DNA of 64,000 bases. Origin: PGZG01 sp046292765. GTDB taxonomy: Bacteria > Pseudomonadota > Gammaproteobacteria > Pseudomonadales > Alcanivoracaceae. How positions within the stretch are numbered: the stretch's first letter is position 1; each line of letters opens with the position of its first letter. Shown here piece after piece: positions 16,262 to 23,995 of this stretch. The notes under the pieces are model-generated. The model was not told the DNA's origin and searched no databases. It was given only the letters and a program-made list of their open reading frames with translations. Location: the NCBI GenBank assembly GCA_046292765.1, contig JBKBQA010000008.1, positions 90,673 to 154,672 of the forward strand, in the 5' to 3' direction. The translations under genes and the position numbers were made by a program.

Positions 16262-17242
16262 TCAAAGCAACAGCCAGGCGGCGACGCCTGCCACCACCAG
16301 AACTGCCACCGCGCCCCCAATCAACTTGCCGTTACCGCCACTGGGCGGAGCCGGAACCGGCGCCTGAGTAGCGGCCGGACGTGGCGTGGGCTTCGCAGTA
16401 GCAGGGGCGTTGGGTGCCGCAGCGGGTTTCGCGGCTGAAGCTGGTGCAGTAGCGGCGGGCTTCGGTGCCGCTGCGGCGGCAGCCGCCGAGTCGCTGACCG
16501 CAGGGCGGAATGACGTCCGGTCGTCGCCACTGGTCTCGACAACCGGAGCCTCCGGTGCCTCAAGCTGGAACACCAGAGTGTCAAAGCGCAGCTCGTCGCC
16601 GGGGTTAACCACGGCTTCCTGGACCTTCTTGCGATTAACGTAGGTGCCGTTGGACGAGCCCAGATCCTTCACATGCAGTCGACCGCTCTGGAAATACAAC
16701 TCGGCATGCTGGCGTGACACATGGGTGCCAGGCAGAACGATATCGCAGGTTTGTGAACGACCCAGTATGGCCCGACCGGTGGCCGGAATCGGGAAGGCCT
16801 CCCCGGCAATGGAGCCTGCCTTGCCGCGCAGCAACCAGCCCACCGGCACGCCGCCCACGCCCGCACCACTGGCCGGACGATTGGAGACACTCAGCCCCTG
16901 CAGGGCCGGAGAAATGGCGGTGGCGGAATCCTCGGGCTGGGCCTTGAGCTGCTCCTTGGGATCGACCAGGTGCAACTCGGACTTGTGCAGGCGGATCACA
17001 TCGCCGGCACGCAACTGGGTGCGGGCCGAGATCTGCTTGTTGTTGACGAAGGTACCGTTGATGCTGCCGGCATCGGTAATAAAGACCCGATCATCGGCTT
17101 CGACGCGCAATTCGGCGTGGAAATTACCGACCCCTTCCTCGTCGATGACAATGTCGTTGGACTTGTCCCGGCCCATGGCATAACGGGAATCCACCAGCCA
17201 GATGGCCGCCTTGCGTCTGTCGGAAAATTGCAGCTTGAGCAT
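16262..17242 (-). CDS. Tail-anchored protein with two FHA domains
   Basis: 326 residues from the ATG at 17242 (MLKLQF); this start places the FHA domain at the N-terminus, whereas the in-frame start at 17299 adds a basic leader without support. Two phosphothreonine-binding FHA domains are visible. The first runs to about residue 95 with GRD, NFHAEL and GSINGTFVN; the second is at about 145-230 with GRSQ, VSRQHAEL and GSSNGTYVN. An Ala/Pro-rich linker follows, then one hydrophobic segment at the extreme C-terminus (GGAVAVLVVAGVAAWLLL), so it is a tail-anchored cytoplasm-facing protein. It lies 119 bp downstream of gspD on the same strand. A Ser/Thr-kinase signalling role is family knowledge; no kinase is present in the window. 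Confidence 0.85.
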   Translation of the reverse strand: MLKLQFSDRRKAAIWLVDSRYAMGRDKSNDIVIDEEGVGNFHAELRVEADDRVFITDAGSINGTFVNNKQISARTQLRAGDVIRLHKSELHLVDPKEQLKAQPEDSATAISPALQGLSVSNRPASGAGVGGVPVGWLLRGKAGSIAGEAFPIPATGRAILGRSQTCDIVLPGTHVSRQHAELYFQSGRLHVKDLGSSNGTYVNRKKVQEAVVNPGDELRFDTLVFQLEAPEAPVVETSGDDRTSFRPAVSDSAAAAAAAPKPAATAPASAAKPAAAPNAPATAKPTPRPAATQAPVPAPPSGGNGKLIGGAVAVLVVAGVAAWLLL

Positions 17243-17361
17243 ATCCCCTGTTACTCCTGTCCGGGCACCCTTATATCGACGGACCCCGTCGACCCGCACC
17301 TGCCCCCGCCCCGAATATACGGAGATCAGGGAACAAAGTGAATCTCCCTACTCGCCCCGAA

Positions 17362-19413
17362 TCAGGGCGCCAGCTCTTCCTCCACCAACGGGGCGTCGCT
17401 GCTGGCACCGCCCTCGGTGGCCGGATACTGCGCATCAAACCATTGCTGCATGTTCTCGGGAACCGGTTTCCGGCCCTGGAACAGGCCGTCGACATCCTCC
17501 GGCAACGGCTCACGTACGGTGCGCTTCAGCTCGCCGCGATGGTCGGCCCGGAACTGCAGGGCGGTAATGCCGAGATAGCGCTGGCGGGTGACACTCACCA
17601 CCGTATCACTGTCTGTGAGGATGGTCGGGCGCAGGAACACCATCAGATTGCGTTTGCCGCGCTCGGTACTGGTAGAGCGGAACAGTACGCCCAGCCCCGG
17701 AATGCTGCCGAGAATCGGCACCTTGCGCACGGTGCGGCGGGAGTCGTCGATGATCAGGCCGCCGAGCACCACGGTTTCCAGATTGTCCGCCAGCACCGTG
17801 GTTTTGATGGAACGCTTGGAGGTAATGATATCGGCCGCATTAACACCGGATACCGACCGTTCCACCGCCGACACCTCCTGCTCCAGCACCAGCCGGACAG
17901 TGTTATCGCCGGCCAGATGCGGGGTTACCCGCAGGGTGATGCCCACGTCTTCGCGCTGGATGGTAGTAAAGGGATTGGTGACACCAGCACCAGTGCTGGT
18001 GCTCTGCCCGGTCACGAACGGTACGTTCTGACCCACGATAATGGAGGCTTCCTGGTTATCCAGCGTCATGATGCTCGGCGTAGACAACAGATTGACATCG
18101 GTATTGGAGGCCAGCGCCTGCAAGAACCCGCCCCAACGCAGGTTGCCACTGCTATCGAGTTCACCACCACCCACCGAGATGCCATCGCCAAGACCGGAGG
18201 TCGGCTGCCCGGTAATGACACCGGTGGCAATATCGTTGAGGCTGAGTCCGAAGTTGGAGAAGTTGATGCCGCCGACGCCGCGCTCGGGATCCCCGGCTGC
18301 CCACTGAAAGCCGAGATTCAGGCCCTTGTCTCCGCCGACCTCGACAATTGCGGCTTCGATCAGGATCTGGGCACGACGCACGTCCAGTTGCGCAATCACA
18401 TTACGCAGCTCGTTCATCATCGACGGCTCGGCGCGAATGATCAGTGCGTTGAGGGATTCATCCGCCTGAATTGAGACCTTGGAGGCAGCGGCCGCGCCTG
18501 CCTTGTCACCGCCACCGGGCGCCGCGCCATCGGCGAAGTTTTTCAGCAGCTCGGCCATGGACTTGGCATCGGCATTGGCAAGACGCACCACCTGCACACC
18601 GCCGCCCTGATCCTGCGGCACGTCCATCTCGATCACCAGCGAGCGCACCCGGTCACGGGCGTCGCGGTCACCTTTGACGATCAGGCGATTGGTACGCTCA
18701 TCCGCCACCAGCGTGATGCTGGAGCCCTGGTCCTTGCGTCGACCACCACGTTCTGGAATAAGATTTTCGAGCATCTTGATCAAATCGGTGGCGAAAGCGT
18801 GCTGCAGCGAAATCAACTCCACTTCCTGCGCATCGGCGTTATCGAGCAGCGCCATAATCGCTTCCATGCGACGGATGTTGTCAGCATGGTCACTGATAAT
18901 CAGCGCATTGGCAGATGACACCGATGCCAGATGACCGTATTGCGGCACCAGCGGACGCAACACCGGCACCAGCTCATCGACGGGCGTGTGTTGCACCGAA
19001 ATCACCCGGGTAATCAGTTCTTCGCCGCGCACGGAGCGCGATTGGGTCAGCGGCAGATTGCCCTGCTTGGCGGTGGTGTTATTGACGATCTTGATAACAT
19101 CGCCCGCCGGCACCGCCGCATAACCATGCACCTGCAATACCGACAGGAACAGCTCATACACCTCGGCTGCGGTCAGCGCCTGACGCGAAATAACAGTGAC
19201 GTCCCGGCTGCGCACACGCGGGTCGACGACAAAACTCTTGCCGGTCATTTCTGCGACCTGGGTGATAAAGGCCTGCAGGTCGGCGTTGCGAATATTGACC
19301 GTCCAGGTCTTGCCGTCTGCCGCTGGCTGCGCCACGTTAGCACCCACTGGCATAGCCAGCCCTGCCAGCAACACCAGCACCCCGATTCTTTTCATCATTA
19401 CCTTGATTGCCAT
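17362..19413 (-). CDS. gspD: Type II secretion system secretin GspD
   Basis: Outer-membrane secretin, 683 residues; it forms the multimeric gate through which folded exoproteins leave. An N-terminal signal peptide (MKRIGVLVLLAGLAMPVGA from the seventh residue) is followed by the N0 domain (NIRNADLQAFITQVAEMTGK), N1-N3 domains and the C-terminal secretin core, ending with VPILGSIPGLGVLFRS and LMVFLRPTI. Start choice is ambiguous between 19413 and Met codons 6-7 (19398/19395), all giving a usable signal. It begins 11 bp after gspC. Length is normal for the family (about 650-680). Confidence 0.95.
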   Translation of the reverse strand: MAIKVMMKRIGVLVLLAGLAMPVGANVAQPAADGKTWTVNIRNADLQAFITQVAEMTGKSFVVDPRVRSRDVTVISRQALTAAEVYELFLSVLQVHGYAAVPAGDVIKIVNNTTAKQGNLPLTQSRSVRGEELITRVISVQHTPVDELVPVLRPLVPQYGHLASVSSANALIISDHADNIRRMEAIMALLDNADAQEVELISLQHAFATDLIKMLENLIPERGGRRKDQGSSITLVADERTNRLIVKGDRDARDRVRSLVIEMDVPQDQGGGVQVVRLANADAKSMAELLKNFADGAAPGGGDKAGAAAASKVSIQADESLNALIIRAEPSMMNELRNVIAQLDVRRAQILIEAAIVEVGGDKGLNLGFQWAAGDPERGVGGINFSNFGLSLNDIATGVITGQPTSGLGDGISVGGGELDSSGNLRWGGFLQALASNTDVNLLSTPSIMTLDNQEASIIVGQNVPFVTGQSTSTGAGVTNPFTTIQREDVGITLRVTPHLAGDNTVRLVLEQEVSAVERSVSGVNAADIITSKRSIKTTVLADNLETVVLGGLIIDDSRRTVRKVPILGSIPGLGVLFRSTSTERGKRNLMVFLRPTILTDSDTVVSVTRQRYLGITALQFRADHRGELKRTVREPLPEDVDGLFQGRKPVPENMQQWFDAQYPATEGGASSDAPLVEEELAP

Positions 19414-19424
19414 CGCCCGGATTC

Positions 19425-20330
19425 CTACGGCGGATAATTCACTGTGAAGCGCTGCGCGCCCCGCTGCACCACGATGCTAGCTGCACCGCTGTTACGAAAT
19501 TCCTGCAGGGCGGCGACATCATTACCTTCATCGCCCAACGTAAAGCCATTCACCGAGACAATCACATCGCCCGGCCGCAATCCGACTTGCTGCAGCATTT
19601 CCCTCGGCGCCGTGGCACCAATCAGGTAACCCTCGCTGCCGCTCGGCGCCAGCCCCAGTTGCTGGATGATCATACTGCGCTGGGCACCGAGGTCGCCGCC
19701 ATCATCGCCGATAACGGGATCGGTCTGCATTGTCTCGACCCGGGGAGCTTGGACACCGGCACGACGATCGAGGCGGTTCGGCCGAGCCACGGCAGCCGGT
19801 GCGGCGGCAGTGGCGGGTGCTGCCAGACTACTCGCATCCGGCTCTTTCAGACGCAACGCCTCGCGCTGACCGGCCCGCAGCAGGATAACGCGATCCGGCA
19901 AAATCTCCTCAAGGGTGGCATTGCCGGGCACGCGATCCCCCACCCGAAACAGCTCCCCTTCACGACCCTGTTCGGCAATGATCGCGCTGGCAAAGACACT
20001 GTCGGGATGCTGAAACAGACCCAGCAACTCAAGTCGCAGACGAGTATCCGGCGCCTCGGTGGTCACCGCCACCTGCTCCACGCGCTCGGCGTTACCGAAC
20101 ACTTCCCAGCTGCGAATACGCTCGACGCTGACAGACTCCCGGGTGGTGGAACCGCTGGCCGCAATCACCGGCAAGCGCTCGTCGGTGGTGACCTGACGGG
20201 GACCACTTTGCAGCAACCAGAAGGTGTCTGCACACCACCAGCCAAGCCAGACCAGCAGCACCACACCGAACAGCACTCGGGCCGGACGGTCTGCGCGGGA
20301 TAGCTGCTTCTGCAACTGGGCCTGATTCAT
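19425..20330 (-). CDS. gspC: Type II secretion system inner-membrane protein GspC
   Basis: 301 residues from the ATG at 20330 (MNQAQLQKQL); the longer frame upstream runs into gspN and is not supported. A short cytoplasmic tail is followed by one transmembrane segment (about 18-38), a homology region in the middle (LRLELLGLFQHP... DRVPGNATLEEILPDRVILL) and a C-terminal PDZ-like domain (GYLIGATAPREMLQQVGLRPGD onward). GspC couples the inner-membrane platform to the GspD N0 domain. The Shine-Dalgarno is weak. It is placed directly before gspD, the classical order. Confidence 0.93.
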   Translation of the reverse strand: MNQAQLQKQLSRADRPARVLFGVVLLVWLGWWCADTFWLLQSGPRQVTTDERLPVIAASGSTTRESVSVERIRSWEVFGNAERVEQVAVTTEAPDTRLRLELLGLFQHPDSVFASAIIAEQGREGELFRVGDRVPGNATLEEILPDRVILLRAGQREALRLKEPDASSLAAPATAAAPAAVARPNRLDRRAGVQAPRVETMQTDPVIGDDGGDLGAQRSMIIQQLGLAPSGSEGYLIGATAPREMLQQVGLRPGDVIVSVNGFTLGDEGNDVAALQEFRNSGAASIVVQRGAQRFTVNYPP

Positions 20331-20367
20331 TACTGCGTGGCTCACATCCGTTGGCGATTTGTTGTCA

Positions 20368-21078
20368 TTATGGGCTGCTGCCGAGCGGCTGGCTGGTCTC
20401 GAACACCACATCCGAGGGAGAACCGCCCTGACTGACGCCAAGCAGGGCCGGCCACGCACGATAGACCCGCAGTACAGCGATTTCGTTCTCCACTCGTGCC
20501 TCCGCCAGCAAGGTGCCGTCCGGATCGCGGGCCTCGGCAATCGCTGCCGCGCCTTCCTGCCGAACCGTGCCAACCAGGGCAGGCAACAGCGCTCCCTGCC
20601 CTTGGGCCCAGGAGATCTCACCGCCGGAATAGCCCAGCAGGCCGTTAGCCTCCTGCAACTGGCGGCCGTTCCAGTTCAGCGACAGACCGCGCAGGGACAC
20701 TGTGCCCTCTGCGGACACGTTCGGCATCGCTGCAACGAACGGTGCCACCGGCACGGCGGCATCCATCTCACGAACCATCACCTTACCGGGGCGGCCACCG
20801 AGCCAGCCCGACAGCAGCAAATCACCCTGCAGCTGCAGCTGTACACCGGGTACCAGTCCGTGCCAACGGGTTTGCCAGCGCAATGTTCCTGCGTGACGCT
20901 GCCAGCGCCAGCGCGCTGAGCCCTGCCATATCCGTCCTTCAATACGGCTCAGTTCCAACGGCGCCGGCCCGAGCATCAGACCGTGAACGCGGGATAGCAC
21001 CGGCTGCGCCGGCATGAGCCAGACAGCCCACACCAGAACAGACACAAGCAGTCCTGAAATCCACCATCCGAGGCGCAC
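20368..21078 (-). CDS. gspN: Type II secretion system protein GspN
   Basis: 236 residues starting with GTG at 21078 behind GGAG. One N-terminal membrane segment (about 5-22) is followed by a periplasmic beta-rich domain with LELSRIEGRIWQG, LPALVGTVRQEG and similar GspN phrases. GspN is an accessory component of type II secretion found only in some species. The gene lies 20 bp after ssb and 37 bp before gspC, so it may be transcribed from the ssb promoter. Confidence 0.85.
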   Translation of the reverse strand: MRLGWWISGLLVSVLVWAVWLMPAQPVLSRVHGLMLGPAPLELSRIEGRIWQGSARWRWQRHAGTLRWQTRWHGLVPGVQLQLQGDLLLSGWLGGRPGKVMVREMDAAVPVAPFVAAMPNVSAEGTVSLRGLSLNWNGRQLQEANGLLGYSGGEISWAQGQGALLPALVGTVRQEGAAAIAEARDPDGTLLAEARVENEIAVLRVYRAWPALLGVSQGGSPSDVVFETSQPLGSSP

Positions 21079-21098
21079 GCTGCCTGACTCCGCGGCGA

Positions 21099-21575
21099 TC
21101 AGAACGGAATGTCGTCGTCAAAGTCACCTGACGGGCCGGCATAGCCACCTGCTGCTGCCGGGGGCGCTGCGGCAGCGGCGCCAGCAGGGGCTGCCGCATA
21201 ACCGCCTTGACGCGGCGCCGCCGTGCCACCACCCTCGCCACGTCCGTCCAGCATCTGCATATCGCTGACAACGACTTCCGTGGTGTAGCGGTCCTGACCA
21301 TCCTGACCCTGCCATTTGCGGGTGCGCAGGCTGCCTTCGACGTAGACCTTGCTGCCCTTCTTCAGGTACTCGCCTGCGATCTCTGCGAGTTTGTTGAAGA
21401 ACACGATACGGTGCCATTCCGTCCGTTCCTGCATCTGGCCGGTCTGTTTGTCCTTCCAGGATTCCGAGGTGGCGAGACTGACATTGGTCACCGCACCACC
21501 ACTGGGGAGAAATTTGGTTTCCGGGTCGTTACCCAGGTTACCGATCAGAATTACCTTGTTCACGCCGCGCGCCAT
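21099..21575 (-). CDS. ssb: Single-stranded DNA-binding protein
   Basis: 158 residues. The OB fold occupies about 1-110 (MARGVNKVILIGNLG, WHRIVFFNKLAEIAGEYLKKG, YVEGSLRTRKWQ), followed by a Gly/Ala-rich linker and the acidic tip DFDDDIPF that recruits replication and repair proteins. CGGAG precedes the ATG. It sits in the conserved uvrA/MFS/ssb neighbourhood but is followed at once by gspN. Confidence 0.97.
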   Translation of the reverse strand: MARGVNKVILIGNLGNDPETKFLPSGGAVTNVSLATSESWKDKQTGQMQERTEWHRIVFFNKLAEIAGEYLKKGSKVYVEGSLRTRKWQGQDGQDRYTTEVVVSDMQMLDGRGEGGGTAAPRQGGYAAAPAGAAAAAPPAAAGGYAGPSGDFDDDIPF

Positions 21576-21620
21576 GCCGTTACTCCGTGTGTCCGTGCTG
21601 CATTAAGACCGGCTATTGTG

Positions 21621-23006
21621 TCAGGTTTGGGTCAGCCCTGCATCGTACCCGATACAATGCTCCAGTGCGCCCTGGTCCAGACTGGCCGGGTCGATTTTGA
21701 CTAAAGCCATGTACTCCTCCGGCACCACCACCACCTCGATGACTCCCTTCACCGCCAGCAAGCGCGACTGCCAGTCCGGGCGCCGCCCACCCTCTTCCGG
21801 TAGTGCCAACATGCGGGTCTCGAAGCGCACCGGTTCCCGCATCTGCCAGACCACCCACCACCAGCCAACCAGCAGCAGCAGGCAGCACCACACTACCGCG
21901 GCCATGCCAGTCCATTGCAGCATCAGACCAGCCAGCTGGGCACCGAGAAATACACCAAGAAACTGAAAGGTGGAGTAGACCCCCATTGCGGTGCCGCGGG
22001 TGGCGGCCGGGGCCAGGCGTCCCGCCAGCGAGGGCAGCAACGCCTCCAGAACATTGAAACCGACGAAGAACACCAGCAGCACCAGCGCGAACTGCCACAA
22101 TACCGGGCCGGCCGCCAGCAAGCCAACCATGGCCAGAGCGACCAGGCCGATAGCGATGAGCTTCACCCGCCGAACGCCGCGGCGCTCAGCGGCAATGATC
22201 AACGGTACCATCAGCACAAAACTGCCGATTAACACACCAAGGTAGAGCAAACTGTGCTGTGCCAGTGGCAATCCCAATTCGTCACCAAGGCGTACCGGCA
22301 CCACCACGAATAGCGCTGTCAGCACCAGATGCAGCGTCAGGATGCCAACATTCAGACGCATCATGTCGGCACTGGCAAATATCCGCCGGAATCGCTCCCG
22401 ACGGCCGAGCGCAGCCCGTCGGTTGGCGACCCGGACCGCAGGCACCCATGCCAAAACCAGCAACAGTGCGGCCAGCCCCAGTACCGCACTAAGCCAAAAC
22501 AGGCCGGCCAGTCCGAGCCACTCCGCCAGCAACGGACCCAAAATAAGCGCAAGCATGAAAGAAGCGCCGATGGACATGCCCAGGGCCGCCATGGCGCGGG
22601 TGCGATGCTGCTCCGAGACCACGTCGCTGACCATGGCCATAATGACACTGGCGATCGCCCCGGCCCCCTGCACGGCACGACCGAGGATGACGCCATAAAT
22701 GGTCTCTGCCTGCGCCGCCACCGCACCACCAAGCACGAACAGGACAAGGCCGCCGATGATGACCGGGCGACGGCCAATGCGGTCGGACAAGGCGCCAAAG
22801 GGGATCTGCAACAGCGCCTGCATCAGGCCGTAGATGCCAATGGCGGTGCCGATCAGTAGTGGGTTTGCACCAGAAAGGCCGGATCCGTATACCGCGAATA
22901 CCGGCAGCAGCATAAACAGACCGAACATGCGCAGGGCAAACACCCCGGCCAGCGTGCCCGTCAGACGGAGTTCGGTGCGTATCAGGTCTGGGCGCAGTGC
23001 CGTCAA
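21621..23006 (-). CDS. MFS transporter, YajR-like, with C-terminal ferredoxin-fold domain
   Basis: 461 residues. The start is taken as TTG at 23006 because GGAG lies 8 bases upstream (23015-23018) and this gives LTALRPDLIRTELR, the usual N-terminus. An in-frame codon at 23120 adds 38 residues without support. There are twelve predicted membrane segments, with the MFS motif A in GALSDRIGRRP after TM2. The last about 55 residues (VKGVIEVVVVPEEYMALVKIDP) match the cytoplasmic YAM/ferredoxin-like domain of E. coli YajR, a proton-driven exporter of unknown substrate. It lies 45 bp upstream of ssb on the same strand. Confidence 0.88.
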   Translation of the reverse strand: MTALRPDLIRTELRLTGTLAGVFALRMFGLFMLLPVFAVYGSGLSGANPLLIGTAIGIYGLMQALLQIPFGALSDRIGRRPVIIGGLVLFVLGGAVAAQAETIYGVILGRAVQGAGAIASVIMAMVSDVVSEQHRTRAMAALGMSIGASFMLALILGPLLAEWLGLAGLFWLSAVLGLAALLLVLAWVPAVRVANRRAALGRRERFRRIFASADMMRLNVGILTLHLVLTALFVVVPVRLGDELGLPLAQHSLLYLGVLIGSFVLMVPLIIAAERRGVRRVKLIAIGLVALAMVGLLAAGPVLWQFALVLLVFFVGFNVLEALLPSLAGRLAPAATRGTAMGVYSTFQFLGVFLGAQLAGLMLQWTGMAAVVWCCLLLLVGWWWVVWQMREPVRFETRMLALPEEGGRRPDWQSRLLAVKGVIEVVVVPEEYMALVKIDPASLDQGALEHCIGYDAGLTQT

Positions 23007-23191
23007 AACGATATCTCCGGGAGGGCTGGAGGGCGCGGAGTATACCAGAAATACAGCGCCCTTACGGCACGGTACAAATTGAACCTGAAGGCAACTGATG
23101 ATAGATTCGCGACTGTTCACCGTTTTTTCTTAGCGTGGCCTTGTCCCCCGACCACACAACGGTGTCGATGGAATCTCCCGGATGGATGGTT

Positions 23192-23842
23192 ATGACTGAT
23201 TTGGACACACAACAACAAGTATATGTCGTCGGCGGACAGCACTTGCAGAACTCACTGCTAGCCGAATTTCTTGGCAAACAGGGGATGCCCGCAGCGGCAC
23301 TGCGGCGGGTCGAGGAAGTGATAGCAGAGCAGCTGCGTCAGCACGACCAGACGCTGGTGCTGGCCGACTTCAATACCATCGATGTGAACACCCTGATCAC
23401 CCACCTGATGGACGTCGACCGCGCCATTGATGGTGACTTGATGATCGGTATCTTCAACGTCGATGATGAAGACTCTCTTTCCCGCCTCGCCGGCCTGCCG
23501 ATGGTCAATGGCGGCTTCCTGCACGATTGTCCGCAGGACCACCTGCTCAAGGGCGTGCGAGCGATGATGGAGAATGAACTGTGGTTGCCACGCAAGGTGC
23601 TGCAGCAATACCTGATGAAATCCCGCGGCTTCAACAAGACCTTCGCCCGCAGCGAAGTGACCTTGACCGACCGTGAAATTGAAGTATTGAAAGTGCTCGC
23701 CACCGGCGCCAAGAACTCGGATATTGCTCGCAGCCTGAGCCTTAGCCCTCACACCATCAAGACGCACATCTACAATATCTTCAAGAAGATCAATGCCTCC
23801 AACCGCCTGCAGGCAGTTAACTGGGCCCAAGAAAACCTCTAA
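23192..23842 (+). CDS. LuxR-family transcriptional regulator, CsgD-like
   Basis: 216 residues from the ATG at 23192; other in-frame starts at 23135 (GTG), 23168 and 23186 are possible and none has a strong ribosome site. The N-terminal receiver-like domain lacks a convincing phosphoacceptor set, as in CsgD. The C-terminal LuxR helix-turn-helix (TLTDREIEVLKVLATGAKNS, DIARSLSLSPHTIKTHIYNI, FKKINASNRLQAVNWA) closely follows E. coli CsgD, the biofilm matrix regulator. It is divergent from the MFS gene and ends in a strong terminator. No curli or cellulose genes are nearby. Confidence 0.85.
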   Translation: MTDLDTQQQVYVVGGQHLQNSLLAEFLGKQGMPAAALRRVEEVIAEQLRQHDQTLVLADFNTIDVNTLITHLMDVDRAIDGDLMIGIFNVDDEDSLSRLAGLPMVNGGFLHDCPQDHLLKGVRAMMENELWLPRKVLQQYLMKSRGFNKTFARSEVTLTDREIEVLKVLATGAKNSDIARSLSLSPHTIKTHIYNIFKKINASNRLQAVNWAQENL

Positions 23843-23860
23843 GCCCGACGCAACACAGAA

Positions 23861-23884
23861 AAGCCGGCTCCGCCGGCTTTTTTT
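23861..23884 (+). terminator. Rho-independent terminator after the CsgD-like gene
   Basis: AAGCCGGC (23861-23868), loop TCC, GCCGGCTT (23872-23879), then a run of T to 23884. It begins 18 bp after the stop codon. Confidence 0.92.
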
Positions 23885-23958
23885 GCCTGACAGATTTGTC
23901 ACGTGGTACGTGTTCTGGCCCACATAGAACGCTGATAGAGCCTTCACCTCAAATGCCC

Positions 23959-23983
23959 TATACTGCGCTGTCATTTTGGTCAG
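23959..23983 (+). promoter_or_regulatory. uvrA -10 element and candidate LexA box
   Basis: TATACT (23959-23964) is a good -10. CTGT-N8-TCAG at 23968-23983 matches the CTGT-N8-ACAG LexA consensus at 7 of 8 positions and would cover the transcription start. uvrA is SOS-controlled in E. coli. No clear -35 was found, and uvrA itself has little Shine-Dalgarno sequence. Confidence 0.45.
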
Positions 23984-23995
23984 TAGTCTATTCCC

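Noticed and set aside
17276..17292. Inverted repeat TCGACGG/CCGTCGA upstream of the FHA gene as an operator
   Set aside because: The 3-base loop fits an RNA hairpin better than an operator, no -35 is found near the adjoining TATAAG, and there is no further support.
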